A stretch of 64,000 bases of DNA from Tautonia marina. Lineage in GTDB: Bacteria; Planctomycetota; Planctomycetia; Isosphaerales; Isosphaeraceae. Below the pieces are notes generated by a model. That model saw only the letters and a list, made by a program, of their open reading frames with translations, was not told the origin of the DNA and did no database searches. Shown here piece by piece: positions 43,531-52,832 of the stretch (positions within the stretch are counted from its first letter, which is position 1; each line of letters begins with the position of its first letter). The translations under genes were made by a program, and so were the position numbers. The stretch is from NCBI RefSeq assembly GCF_009177065.1, contig NZ_WEZF01000026.1:1-64000 (forward strand). Direction: 5' to 3'.

Positions 43531-44931
43531 ATGAACATCAACCTCTCCATCACACGTCGCACCGCCCTCGGCGGTCTTGCCGCCCTTGCCGGGAGCCTGG
43601 CCGGAACCGCCCGGGGATCATCCCCCGCCCAGGGCTTCCGCCTCGCCACCTTCTCGACTGATGTCACCATCCCTCTCGGCCACCCCTGCATGGGCGGCGG
43701 GGTCGAGCCCGCCTCCGAAATTCGCGACCCACTGCTCGCCCGAGGCATCGTGCTGCTCGGCCTCGATCACCCCCTGGTCGTCGTCGCCGTCGATTGGTGC
43801 GAGATCCGCAACGACGCCTTCGATCGCTGGCGCTCCCTCCTGGCCGAGGCCGCCGGCACCACCCCCGAGCGCGTCCTTGTCAACAGCATCCACCAGCACG
43901 ACGCCCCCGTCGTCGATCTGGAAGCCGAGCGCCTCCTCCTCGCTCACGGGGCACAAGGGAGCGTCTGCGACCTCGACTTTCATGAACATGCGGTTCAGAA
44001 GGTCGCCGCCGATCTGAGGGCAAGCCTTCCCTCCGCCCGTCGTGTCACCGAAATCGGCCTCGGTAGCGCCCCGGTCGATCGGGTCGCCTCCAACCGCCGC
44101 TACCTCCTCCCCGACGGCCAGCCCTCCTTTTCCCGAGGCAGCGCGACCCGCGACCCCTACGCCCAGGCCCAGCCCGAGGGAATCATCGATCCCCTCTTGC
44201 GCACCCTTAGCTTCTGGGACGACGATCAACCCCTCGCCGCCTTGCATTCCTACGCCGTCCACCCCATGAGTACCTACGGCCGCGGCGCCGTTTCCAGCGA
44301 TTTCGTCGGCCTTGCCCGCACCCGCCGCCAGGCAGACGATCCTACCATTTTTCAGATGTATTTCTCTGGATGCAGCGGCAACGTCACCGCCGGCAAATAT
44401 AACGACGGCTCCCCCGAATACCGCGACATCCTCGCCGATCGCCTCCACCGCGCCATGATCGCCTCCTGGCAGTCCACCCAGCGTTCTCCCCTCGAACGCG
44501 TCTCCTTCCGATCCGTCCCCCTCAACCTCCCTCCCCGATCCACCGACGCCTTCACCCCCGAGGCTCTCCTCGATCGCCTCAAACACGACCCGAAACCCTT
44601 CGGCCAGTGCCTCGCCGCCCTCGGCCTGAGCTGGCGCAAACGCTCCGACGCCGGACGCCCGATCGACCTGCCCGCCATCGACTTCGGCCCCGCCCAGCTC
44701 GTCCTTCTCCCCGGCGAAGCCTACGTCGAATACCAGCTCCTCGCCCAGCAGCTTCGCCCCGACCAGTTCATCATGGCCCTTGGTTACGGCGAATGCGCCC
44801 CCGGCTACATCCCCACCGACCAGGCCGTCTCCGAATCCGACACCAACCTCTCCGAATGGTGCTGGGTCGCCCCCGGTGCCGAGCCTCTCCTCCGCGCCGC
44901 CCTCGCCGATGCCCTCAACGCCCCCCGCTGA
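43531..44931 (+). CDS. Neutral/alkaline ceramidase-like Tat-exported protein
   Basis: The 466-residue protein has a twin-arginine leader (MNINLSITRRTALGG) and a fold resembling the N-terminal zinc domain of neutral ceramidase. It has DVTIPLGHPCMGGG, RDPLLARGIVL, VVAVDWCEIRN, then NSIHQHDAP (His121, His123) and SYAVHPMSTYG. It also has YFSGCSGNVTAGKYN near the middle. True ceramidases show NAHTHSGP at the His position, so the loop is altered and activity is uncertain. The C-terminus includes LLPGEAYVEYQLLAQ and LGYGECAPGYIPTD, typical of the family. Confidence 0.82.
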   Translation: MNINLSITRRTALGGLAALAGSLAGTARGSSPAQGFRLATFSTDVTIPLGHPCMGGGVEPASEIRDPLLARGIVLLGLDHPLVVVAVDWCEIRNDAFDRWRSLLAEAAGTTPERVLVNSIHQHDAPVVDLEAERLLLAHGAQGSVCDLDFHEHAVQKVAADLRASLPSARRVTEIGLGSAPVDRVASNRRYLLPDGQPSFSRGSATRDPYAQAQPEGIIDPLLRTLSFWDDDQPLAALHSYAVHPMSTYGRGAVSSDFVGLARTRRQADDPTIFQMYFSGCSGNVTAGKYNDGSPEYRDILADRLHRAMIASWQSTQRSPLERVSFRSVPLNLPPRSTDAFTPEALLDRLKHDPKPFGQCLAALGLSWRKRSDAGRPIDLPAIDFGPAQLVLLPGEAYVEYQLLAQQLRPDQFIMALGYGECAPGYIPTDQAVSESDTNLSEWCWVAPGAEPLLRAALADALNAPR

Positions 44932-45170
44932 TCCCTCCGCGACCCGAATGCGTTCCGTCGGGTCCGCGGTGTGGCTCTCCACCCTTCGTGGGGCGCGTCG
45001 AGTCTCCGAAGACGCTCCGCGATGGCCGAGGTTCGACTTCGCGGACGCGATGCGGATTGCAAAAGATGAACATTTTTTGTGAGCCTGGGTGAACGGCCGA
45101 GAAACGAACCCGCCGCTTGACAGCAAAAGAGCCTGATTCTCACAATAAACCTATCTGAGGAGGGCTTCGG

Positions 45171-45521
45171 ATGCGCCGGTGGGCAGTCCTATTCACCCTG
45201 ATCGCCACGATCACCGGCACACCGCTTCGGCAGGCCGAGGCCGCGTCCGATCTGGCTCGCATCCTTGCGGGCTTCTTCCATTCGGTTGACCTTGAATCGC
45301 CCGATGGCGGCGTCGGCGACGATTCCGGGGTCGGGACACTGGCCGCGGTTCATGGCGGCCGCGTTGTCGAACGTCCACTCTCCGCCGACCCGCTCTTCCT
45401 CCCCCCACCCGTCGCTTCGAGGCTCACTCGCTTCGAGGTCCATTTCCTGCGAGAACGGGTCTGGTGGCCGCAAGACCCGCCAGGCCTTTGGTTCGCTTGG
45501 CTCCAATCCTTCCTGTGTTGA
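45171..45521 (+). CDS. Small exported protein of unknown function
   Basis: The 116-residue protein has a signal peptide ([13 protein letters not shown] to QAEAA), a short acidic Gly-rich middle and a Trp/Pro-rich end ([20 protein letters not shown]). A consensus AGGAGG sits about 10 bases before the ATG and TTGACA lies at 45117-45122, though a matching -10 is not obvious. It is 107 bases upstream of a DUF1559 gene on the same strand. I do not recognise a family. Confidence 0.6.
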   Translation: MRRWAVLFTLIATITGTPLRQAEAASDLARILAGFFHSVDLESPDGGVGDDSGVGTLAAVHGGRVVERPLSADPLFLPPPVASRLTRFEVHFLRERVWWPQDPPGLWFAWLQSFLC

Positions 45522-45628
45522 GGTCGCGTGCGGAAACGATTCCGGCCGGTCATCCGCCCCTTCGAGAGGCATGCCCGACCACTCCTTCCTCGTCGCGAAT
45601 CGAACCATCAAGACAGGAGCCATATTTC

Positions 45629-46576
45629 ATGCGTTTCTCGCCGAGTTTCCGACCCGTTCGCGCCTTCACGCTGATTGAACTGCTTGTGGTCATCGCCATC
45701 ATCGGTGTGCTCATCGCCCTCTTGCTCCCGGCCGTCCAGTCGGCCCGAGAGGCGGCCCGCCGCATGCAGTGCTCGAACCACCTGAAGCAGATCGGCCTGG
45801 CAATGCACAACTATCACGCGACGCAAGGCACCTTTCCGCCCGGTTACATCACCGGGACCGAGACGCCCAATCCCAACAGCCCCGAAACCGGTCCCGGCTG
45901 GGGGTGGGGAACGATGCTGCTCAACAACCTGGAACAACCGGCGCTGTACAACACGGTCAATTTCAGCCGTCCCATCACGGTGTCGGCGTCTCAGACGGTT
46001 CGCACCGTGAACCTCTCAGGCTTCCTCTGTCCGAGTTCGACGGGGCGGGATGGCCCGGTCACCCTCCGCGATGCCTCGGGGGTATCGCTCGTCACCGACC
46101 TCTCTGCCGGCCAGTACGTCGCCTCGGCTGGCCAGTGGGAGATCGAAGAGTTCCCGTCCCAGAATAACGGCGTCTTCTACCGTAACAGCCGCATCGGCGT
46201 CCGCGACATCAGGGACGGGACCAGTACGACGCTGATGGCGGGCGAGCGTTCTCGAAACGTCGCCGATGCCACCTGGGTCGGCGTCATCCCCTACGCCGAG
46301 GTCTGCACCAACCCCGAGTGGAGAGTGCAGGAGTGCGAGACGGCCAACGTGATGGTCCTCTCGCACACCGGCCCGTCTCCCGACCAGCGTTGGGTCGACG
46401 CCCCCAATCACAAGGGGGCCGGAGCCGACGACTACTGGAGCCTCCATCCCGGCGGCTGCAATTTCCTCTTCTGCGACGGCTCGGTCCGGTTCATCAAGGA
46501 ATCAGTCGACCCTCGCATCTTCAGCTTCCTCTCGACACGGGCGGGAGGCGAGGCCGTCTCGGCCGACCGATTCTGA
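45629..46576 (+). CDS. DUF1559 prepilin
   Basis: The 315-residue protein has a prepilin signal ([21 protein letters not shown]), the [21 protein letters not shown] segment and the H-x9-DG end ([17 protein letters not shown], here with Cys in place of Ala/Gly). GGAG lies before the ATG at 45629. Unlike the copy at 14254 it is not in a secretion operon. Its close upstream neighbour is a small exported protein. Members are thought to be pilin-like surface proteins of planctomycetes. Confidence 0.93.
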   Translation: MRFSPSFRPVRAFTLIELLVVIAIIGVLIALLLPAVQSAREAARRMQCSNHLKQIGLAMHNYHATQGTFPPGYITGTETPNPNSPETGPGWGWGTMLLNNLEQPALYNTVNFSRPITVSASQTVRTVNLSGFLCPSSTGRDGPVTLRDASGVSLVTDLSAGQYVASAGQWEIEEFPSQNNGVFYRNSRIGVRDIRDGTSTTLMAGERSRNVADATWVGVIPYAEVCTNPEWRVQECETANVMVLSHTGPSPDQRWVDAPNHKGAGADDYWSLHPGGCNFLFCDGSVRFIKESVDPRIFSFLSTRAGGEAVSADRF

Positions 46577-46885
46577 CGCGTCCGGACCATCCTCTTGGGG
46601 AGAACCCTCGCCAGGCGGCGGCCGCCCCGACCAGAGGGCGAATGGCGGGTGGCCGTCAGGCGGGTTAGGGGGGCTGCATCTGGCACGAACGGCCCTGCGT
46701 CCTGGCCCCATCCCCCGCCGAGATCATCCGCAATCGTGGGCGCGATTCTCGGTCTCGACGATCCCCCTCGGCCCCGGCCACTCTCGATTTTTCCCCCCAC
46801 GGCTCAAGTCTCTGGCACACGCAAACGCGGCTCCGTAAACTCTTTGAACTTTGTTGCGCAACGCAGGTGCCGAGAGGCCGCCGCA
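46577..46885. other. Intergenic region with a possible regulatory palindrome
   Basis: These 309 bases precede the creatininase gene and hold no gene. TAAACT at 46836-46841 could be a -10 box. A perfect 10-base palindrome GTTGCGCAAC lies at 46853-46862, just downstream of it and 23 bases before the ATG, a position suited to a repressor operator. Confidence 0.35.
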
Positions 46886-47647
46886 ATGGATCTGATGGAA
46901 CTGAACTGGCCCGCCGTGGCCGCCCTCGACCGAAACACCCCCGTCGTCTTCCCCATCGCCGCGCTTGAACAGCACGGGCATCACATGCCCGTCTTCACCG
47001 ATAGCATGCTCCTCGGCGAGGTCCTGCGCCGCGTGAAGGAAACCCCCGTCGCCAACGAGGTCCTCTTTGCCCCGTTGCAATGGCTGGGGAACTCGCATCA
47101 TCATCTCGATATGCCTGGAACCCTTTCCGCAACCCCGAGGCTCTATCTCGACCTGCTCCGCGATCTTGCCGAGAACCTCCTCGTGCACGGCTTCCGGCGG
47201 ATCGCGTTTCTCAACGGTCACGGCGGCAACATCGTCCCCTCGCAGCAGGTGATCTTCGAACTCCGGCAAACGCACCGCGATCGCGACGACCTGCTGCTCA
47301 CCTCCCTCACCTACTGGGAGAGCGCCGACCCCTCCTCGTCCATCGCCGGCCTTTCTCAGACGGCCATGGGCCACGCCTGCGAGTGGGAAACCTCCATGAT
47401 GCTCGCCCTTCATCCCGACCTGGTTTCCCCCAATTATCGCGACGTTCCCGAGGTCCCCTTCGGCGCCGGAGCCTCGCCCGCCTCTCGCGGCTGGACCATG
47501 CGCGATCGCAGTCCGATGGGGCACATCGGCCACCCGGCCGTTGCCTCGGCGGAAAAAGGCGAGGCCCTGTTCCGCGTCTTCGCCGAGGGAGTGAGCCGTT
47601 ATCTCCAACGTATGATCAACTGGTCAGGTGACTCGTGGAATCTCTAA
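46886..47647 (+). CDS. Creatininase-family metal hydrolase
   Basis: The 253-residue protein has the creatininase signature. It has FPIAALEQHGHHMPVFTD with the Glu, His and Asp metal ligands, NSHHHLDMPGTLSAT, RIAFLNGHGGN and GHACEWETSMML. Family members hydrolyse creatinine or related amides such as formamide-type pterin intermediates. It overlaps the start of the transporter gene by 13 bases, which suggests that the transporter takes up or exports its substrate. Confidence 0.88.
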   Translation: MDLMELNWPAVAALDRNTPVVFPIAALEQHGHHMPVFTDSMLLGEVLRRVKETPVANEVLFAPLQWLGNSHHHLDMPGTLSATPRLYLDLLRDLAENLLVHGFRRIAFLNGHGGNIVPSQQVIFELRQTHRDRDDLLLTSLTYWESADPSSSIAGLSQTAMGHACEWETSMMLALHPDLVSPNYRDVPEVPFGAGASPASRGWTMRDRSPMGHIGHPAVASAEKGEALFRVFAEGVSRYLQRMINWSGDSWNL

Positions 47648-48939
47648 CTCCTCCCGCGCTCGGCGCTCGCGTTTGGCTCATCTGTGGCGTCCTCCTGCTG
47701 GCCACCATGCTCAACTACATGGACCGGCAGGCCCTGGCCGTCACGCTCCCCACGCTCAAAAACGAGTTCGCGCTGACCGAGAGCCGTGTCGGCATGATCG
47801 AAGGGTGCTTTGGCTACGCCTTCGCCTTCGGCTCGATCTTCTTCGGCCTCCTCGCCGACCGCTGGGGACCGCGCTGGCTTTACCCGATCGTCCTGATCGG
47901 CTGGTCGATTGCCGGCATCGCCACGGCCGGCGCCGGCCAGCCCTGGATCACCGATTGGTTCGAGACGCCCGGCGACTCCCCCGGCACCGGCACCTATCGC
48001 TGGCTCCTCCTCTGCCGGGTCGTGCTCGGCGTCTTCGAGGCCGGCCACTGGCCCTGTGCCCTCTTGACGGTCCGCGCCGTCCTTCCCCCGCAGGGGCTCG
48101 CCCTGGGCAACGGCATCCTTCAAAGCGGCGCCTCCATCGGCGCGGTCGCCGTCCCCCTCTACATCGAGGCGGCCGAACGGTCGGGATTCTCCTGGGAATT
48201 CCCGTTCTGGTCCATTGGTCTCGTCGGCCTCGCCTGGGTCCCTCTGTGGGGTTTTGCGATCCGAGACCAGCAACTGCGCCTGCCTCACGGCTACTCCAGT
48301 GACCCGATACCGACCCCCGGCGATCGCGGCATCCTCCTGCGCCGGCTCGCCGTCCTCGTCGTGGTCATCGCCTCCCTGACCATTAGCTGGCAGTTCCTCC
48401 GCGCCTGGCTCGGCCTGTTCCTGCAGGACTACCACGGCTACGGCAAGTTCGCCACCCGAGGTATCATGTCTGCATACTTCATCGTCGCCGATGTCGGCTG
48501 CATCCTCTCCGGCCTCCTCGTGGCCCGCCTCGCCCTCCGAGGCTGGCGCGTCTCCAGCGCTCGACGCCTCGGCTACCTCCTTTTCTCCCTGCTCGCCCTG
48601 GGTGCCTCGCTCGTCCCCTTTGCCGGCGATGGTGCCCTCATGGTCGCCCTCCTCCTCATCGCCGGAGCCGGAATCCTCGGCCTCCACCCTTACTACTACG
48701 CCTTCACCCAGGAACTTTCCGCCCGCCGCATGGGCATCCTTTCCGGCGGCCTCGCCGCCTGGGGCTGGGTCGCCTCCAGCCTCTGGCAGATCCGCATCGG
48801 CAGCCTCATCGAGCAGACCCGCAGCTACGGCCTCGGCCTCGTCATCGTCGGCCTCGTGCCGATGGTCGGCTGCCTTGTCCTCCTCCTCTTTTGGCCCCGC
48901 TCCGAACCCAAACCCATCACCCCCGGCTCCCCCTCGTAA
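47635..48939 (+). CDS. MFS transporter
   Basis: The 434-residue protein has twelve predicted membrane helices and the MFS features: YMDRQALAVTLPTLKNEFALTESRVGMIEG in the first loop, FFGLLADRWGPRWLYPI (motif A) and GVFEAGHWPCAL. The first segment resembles the hexuronate/anion-cation symporter branch, so an acidic sugar or organic anion is possible. The GTG start at 47635 lies inside the creatininase gene. A strong hairpin follows at 48953. Confidence 0.85.
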   Translation: MESLTPPALGARVWLICGVLLLATMLNYMDRQALAVTLPTLKNEFALTESRVGMIEGCFGYAFAFGSIFFGLLADRWGPRWLYPIVLIGWSIAGIATAGAGQPWITDWFETPGDSPGTGTYRWLLLCRVVLGVFEAGHWPCALLTVRAVLPPQGLALGNGILQSGASIGAVAVPLYIEAAERSGFSWEFPFWSIGLVGLAWVPLWGFAIRDQQLRLPHGYSSDPIPTPGDRGILLRRLAVLVVVIASLTISWQFLRAWLGLFLQDYHGYGKFATRGIMSAYFIVADVGCILSGLLVARLALRGWRVSSARRLGYLLFSLLALGASLVPFAGDGALMVALLLIAGAGILGLHPYYYAFTQELSARRMGILSGGLAAWGWVASSLWQIRIGSLIEQTRSYGLGLVIVGLVPMVGCLVLLLFWPRSEPKPITPGSPS

Positions 48940-48952
48940 CCTTCCGCAGTCC

Positions 48953-48991
48953 GGTTGGTTCGGACACCATCCCGCCGTGTCCGGACCAACC
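48953..48991. terminator. Strong bidirectional terminator hairpin
   Basis: GGTTGGTTCGGACAC (48953-48967) and GTGTCCGGACCAACC (48977-48991) form a 15-base stem with one wobble pair and a 9-base loop. It lies between the convergent transporter and EF-hand genes, 14 bases after the transporter stop. No strong T run follows on either side. Confidence 0.6.
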
Positions 48992-49068
48992 CGCGAACAA
49001 GATCTGAGCGAGAAACCCACGAATCGCGTTCGGATCGAGCGTTCAATCGGGTTGATGGATCGCCCGGG

Positions 49069-50418
49069 TCACCGAGTCTCCTGGGCGCCGGCCTCGTCGT
49101 CGATCTGGGAATGGGCCTGGGCTTCTTCCATCAACAGCAAGGCCAGCGCCTGCTCCAGCTCGGCCGGCTTGAACCCGAAGGGGCCCCGGCCACTCTTGAA
49201 GGCGACCAGGCCCTCGCGATCGATCAGGTAGAGTCGCGCAGGCATCCCACTATAGAGCGTTCCCACCGGGTCCTCGATCGAGTCGACAACCATCGGCATC
49301 CCCAGGTCGAGCGTCCGCTGGCAGAGGCGGGCCACCTCCACCCGGCCGGCGTCGTCGGTCGGCTGGGGAAGGGTGTAGCCCTGTCGGAAATTGTCGAACA
49401 TATGCCAACCGTCCGTCGGGTGTGCCTCTCGGACGTAGACAAGCAGGAAACCGGCCCGGTCCCGGTATCGGCGGAAAAGCTTCTCGATGTTCCCGGCCTG
49501 GCTCCGGAACGGGCCGCACGTGAAGTTACCAAAGATCAAGACGACCGGCTTGTCCAGCCGTTCGCGGTAGGCCGAGAGCGTCACGTCGCGGTCCCCATCC
49601 ACCGAACCCAGGGTGAAGTCGGGCGCGACATCGCCGATGCCAGGTCCAGGCCAGAGCGACCCGATTTCCTGCGTGAACAGACCACGAATCAGGGTCGACT
49701 TGCTCGGCCCCTCCGGTGAAGGCGGCAGCCCTTCTCCCTTGATCCCCGGTTCCATCATCAAGCGATTGAACGTCCCCTGATTGAAAACGCCCTTCAGCTC
49801 ATCTCGCGACAGGAAGCCGAGATCCCCCCGGTCCAGCCGCTCGAACAGCGCGAGGAACTCGGCCCGACCCACCTTCCCGTTCCCATCGGTATCGGCCAGA
49901 TAAAACAGGGCCGTACCCGGCCCCCCGGCCAGCGCATGTTCCGACCAATCAAAGTCATCTCTGGTAATCAGCCCGTCGCCGGTTCGGTCCACGGCGATGA
50001 AGTCATCAGCCGTGCCGGGCCACTCCTCTTGAGAAACAAATCCGTCGTTGTTCATGTCAAGGCGGCTGCGGACTTCCGTCCAGGAGAATCGAGAGCCCCC
50101 CGTAGGGCGTCGGAACCAGCCGTCGGACGCGTTGAGCTGACTTCCCCGGAGAATGTCTGTAAGCATTAACATCCATTCTGGTCGTTGCTCGGAAGGCGTC
50201 TGCTCCAGCCGCTTCGCCAGCCAATTGCCGAGCCTTCCCGCCAGTTCGGAATCCCAGAAGGCCCTGGCGGCCGGAGACATCACCTTGGCTGTCGAACCGT
50301 CGCCGCTCCCCTCCTGAGCCTGGGCCAGACCAGTGAGCGTAACCACCAAGAGTCCCACCGAGAGGACCGCGAGCCGCCGACTCCTTGAAGGAAATTCGAT
50401 CGGAAAACGCTTGTTCAT
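49069..50418 (-). CDS. Exported EF-hand protein fused to an iodothyronine-deiodinase-like domain
   Basis: The 449-residue protein has a signal peptide. It carries EF-hand calcium loops at 121-132 (DMNNDGFVSQEE), 144-155 (DRTGDGLITRDD), 176-187 (DTDGNGKVGRAE) and a poorer one at 196-207. The C-terminal half is a thioredoxin-fold domain with VVLIFGNFTCGPF and LLVYVREAHPTDGW. This matches the FGSxTUPPF and IYIEEAHPSDGW motifs of iodothyronine deiodinases. Cys301 (codon TGC) replaces their selenocysteine. Bacterial members of this family are known, but a substrate is not. A purine-rich GGGAGAAAGG lies before the ATG. Confidence 0.88.
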   Translation of the reverse strand: MNKRFPIEFPSRSRRLAVLSVGLLVVTLTGLAQAQEGSGDGSTAKVMSPAARAFWDSELAGRLGNWLAKRLEQTPSEQRPEWMLMLTDILRGSQLNASDGWFRRPTGGSRFSWTEVRSRLDMNNDGFVSQEEWPGTADDFIAVDRTGDGLITRDDFDWSEHALAGGPGTALFYLADTDGNGKVGRAEFLALFERLDRGDLGFLSRDELKGVFNQGTFNRLMMEPGIKGEGLPPSPEGPSKSTLIRGLFTQEIGSLWPGPGIGDVAPDFTLGSVDGDRDVTLSAYRERLDKPVVLIFGNFTCGPFRSQAGNIEKLFRRYRDRAGFLLVYVREAHPTDGWHMFDNFRQGYTLPQPTDDAGRVEVARLCQRTLDLGMPMVVDSIEDPVGTLYSGMPARLYLIDREGLVAFKSGRGPFGFKPAELEQALALLLMEEAQAHSQIDDEAGAQETR

Positions 50419-50703
50419 CGATCTGCCTTTCTCCCAGGCCTGAAGGGCAATCCGCCGCCAGATCCATCACTGAGCATTCCACACTTTACCCATCACTCAT
50501 CCCCAATCGATAGGGGCCCTTGTCATCCGCAGCACACCAGGAGTCCCCGGCTTGCCGCAGAACAGAGGAATGTCTCTCTGGAATCAAGAGGTTTCTGAAC
50601 AATGGCCTTTTCACAATGGCAAGTCCTGCAAGGACGGAGAACGCCCCCCGTGCTCCGGGCTTCGAAGCTGCAACAGGCGTGATCCAAACCCACAGAACCG
50701 GAT

Positions 50704-52602
50704 TCAGGCCGCGGTCGGCTCGGCGGGAGCGCGAAGGGCCTCGATCTGGGCGGTGTAGGCCCTCACCAGATCCTTGCGGCCGAGCAGGCCGATCAGCCGG
50801 TTCGGGCCGTCGGCGGGGACGACGGGCAACTCGTCCACGTTCAGCTCGGTCATCCGCTTCAGCGCGGTGTGCAGGTCGTCTTCAGGGGTGACGGTCATGG
50901 GAGATCGGGCGATGTCGTCGGCAACCACCAGCGCGCCGAGGTTCCCCGTGCCCAGCAGGGCAAGGCGAACGTCTCGCAGCGAGAAAATGCCGGTGAGCAA
51001 CCCCTCGTCGTCGACCACCGGGAAAAGGGTCTCGCTCGACCGAGCCACCCGGCGCACGACCTGGCTAAACGGAGTGGCCTCGGGCACGATCTCCAGCCCC
51101 TCGGTACGAACGCGCACCTGGTCGACCCGGAGCCGCTCCAGCACGTCGACCACAAAGTCTCCCTGGTGCGCCGGGCTGTCGACCGGCGAGGCGACCTGCT
51201 CCTCGTAGATCGTCCAGTGGCGAGAGAGCCCGACATTGAGCCCGCACACAAGCATCAAGGGGACGAGCAGGCTGTACGATCCGCTCATCTCGCACACCAG
51301 CACGATCGAGGCCAGCGGTGCCTTCGACACCCCCGCGAAGAAGCCCCCCATCCCCACCAGTGCGAAGGCGGCGGGGTTCAGATCCCAGGTCGGCAAAGCG
51401 GCGTCGAGCAGTTGGCCCAGCGCCCCGCCGAGCATGCCGCCGATGAAGATCGACGGGCCGAACACGCCGCCGCTGCCGCCCGAGCTGATCGTCAGACCGG
51501 TGGCCGCCGTCTTCAACAACGCCAGGCTCAGCAGCAACCACACGCCCATGCCGGGGTCGAAGACCGACTCTCCGGGCAGCACCAGCGAGGGCGGCAGGCC
51601 GATCGCCCCCCACTGCACCCAGCCGTATCCGCCGGTCATCAGTTGCGGGAAGGCCAGCGCCATGATCCCCAGCAGCAACCCACCGATGGCCGGTTTCACG
51701 TGCTTCGGCAGCGGCAAGGGGCGGAACAGATGATCGCGCATCCCGTAGAAGACCCGCACATACAGCCAGCCGACCCCCGCGCAGGCCAGCCCGAGCATGG
51801 CAAACAGCGGCAGCTCCAGCAGGCCGTGGAACTCCAGGTCCGGGACGATGAAAATCGGCCTCGGGGTGATGAATACCGCAAAGGTCGAATACGCCACGAT
51901 CGCGCTGGCCAGACACGGCAAGAGCGCCGCCGACTCCATCGCGGCCGTCATGTACAGCACTTCACATGCAAATAAGGCCCCACCCAGCGGTGCCCGGAAG
52001 ATGGCGCCGATCCCGCCGGCCGCGCCGGCGAGCATCAAGAGCCGGCGCTCGTCGGGCGTCAGCTTCAGCACGCCGGCCAGCAACGATCCGAAGCCGGCGC
52101 CGACCTGGGCAATCGGCCCCTCCGAGCCGGCCGACCCCCCCGAGCCGATGGTGATGATCGACGAGAGCCCCTTGATCAAGGGCACTCGGCCCCGGATCTG
52201 GCCGCCGCCTCGGTGGAAGGCGCGGATCAGCGCGTCGGTTCCATGCCCCTCGGCCTCGGGAGCCCAGGTGAAGACGATCAAGCCCGAGATCAGGCCGCCC
52301 ACGGTCGGAATCAACAATACCAGCCACCAGGTCGCCGGATACGCGATCGGGTGCGGTGTCCCTTCACCCGTCGGCGGCGGCCGCAGGCCCATCCACTCCC
52401 CCAGCACCCCGTGAACCACCGCATCCAGCAGCAGCAGAAAGGCGACCGCCCCCAGCCCCGACACCACCCCCACCAGCGGGCTGCACACCCCCACCCGCCC
52501 CGAGCCCGGCGTCGCCCACCGGGTCGCCAACTGGTTCATCAACCGGAAGATCAAGAAGTCAGCGCGACGGTCAGGAGTTGAAGCGGGGTCGGGATCAGCC
52601 AT
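50704..52602 (-). CDS. ClC-family chloride channel/transporter with CBS domains
   Basis: The 632-residue protein has the ClC signature loops: GSGGSAGSEGP with the gating Glu161, GGIGAIFRAPLGG, and SSGGSGGVFGPS. About ten to eleven membrane helices are expected. Two CBS domains follow after residue ~480 (TPFSQVVRRVARSSETLFPV, PMTVTPEDDLHTALKRMTE), which usually bind adenine nucleotides. The start ATG 52602 avoids an upstream extension rich in Arg. The helices are enough to bring chloride across the membrane, as a channel or antiporter. Confidence 0.93.
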   Translation of the reverse strand: MADPDPASTPDRRADFLIFRLMNQLATRWATPGSGRVGVCSPLVGVVSGLGAVAFLLLLDAVVHGVLGEWMGLRPPPTGEGTPHPIAYPATWWLVLLIPTVGGLISGLIVFTWAPEAEGHGTDALIRAFHRGGGQIRGRVPLIKGLSSIITIGSGGSAGSEGPIAQVGAGFGSLLAGVLKLTPDERRLLMLAGAAGGIGAIFRAPLGGALFACEVLYMTAAMESAALLPCLASAIVAYSTFAVFITPRPIFIVPDLEFHGLLELPLFAMLGLACAGVGWLYVRVFYGMRDHLFRPLPLPKHVKPAIGGLLLGIMALAFPQLMTGGYGWVQWGAIGLPPSLVLPGESVFDPGMGVWLLLSLALLKTAATGLTISSGGSGGVFGPSIFIGGMLGGALGQLLDAALPTWDLNPAAFALVGMGGFFAGVSKAPLASIVLVCEMSGSYSLLVPLMLVCGLNVGLSRHWTIYEEQVASPVDSPAHQGDFVVDVLERLRVDQVRVRTEGLEIVPEATPFSQVVRRVARSSETLFPVVDDEGLLTGIFSLRDVRLALLGTGNLGALVVADDIARSPMTVTPEDDLHTALKRMTELNVDELPVVPADGPNRLIGLLGRKDLVRAYTAQIEALRAPAEPTAA

Positions 52603-52832
52603 CTGCCTAGCTCGGTCCTGGGCGCGGTCAGAAATTGGGACAGCTCGGACCCCGCGCGGGCGATTGTCGAGCCGTTCGCCCCGCCGCGATCTCCACAGTC
52701 CGTCCCCCATACGGAGCCGACCAGCCTCGATCCGTCAGAGGGCCTGGCCTCGATCGACATGAAAACGCCTATCCTACAGAGTTTCGCCCGATCCGTCGAT
52801 GAGCCCTGGCCACCCGTCGGACCCGACACGGC

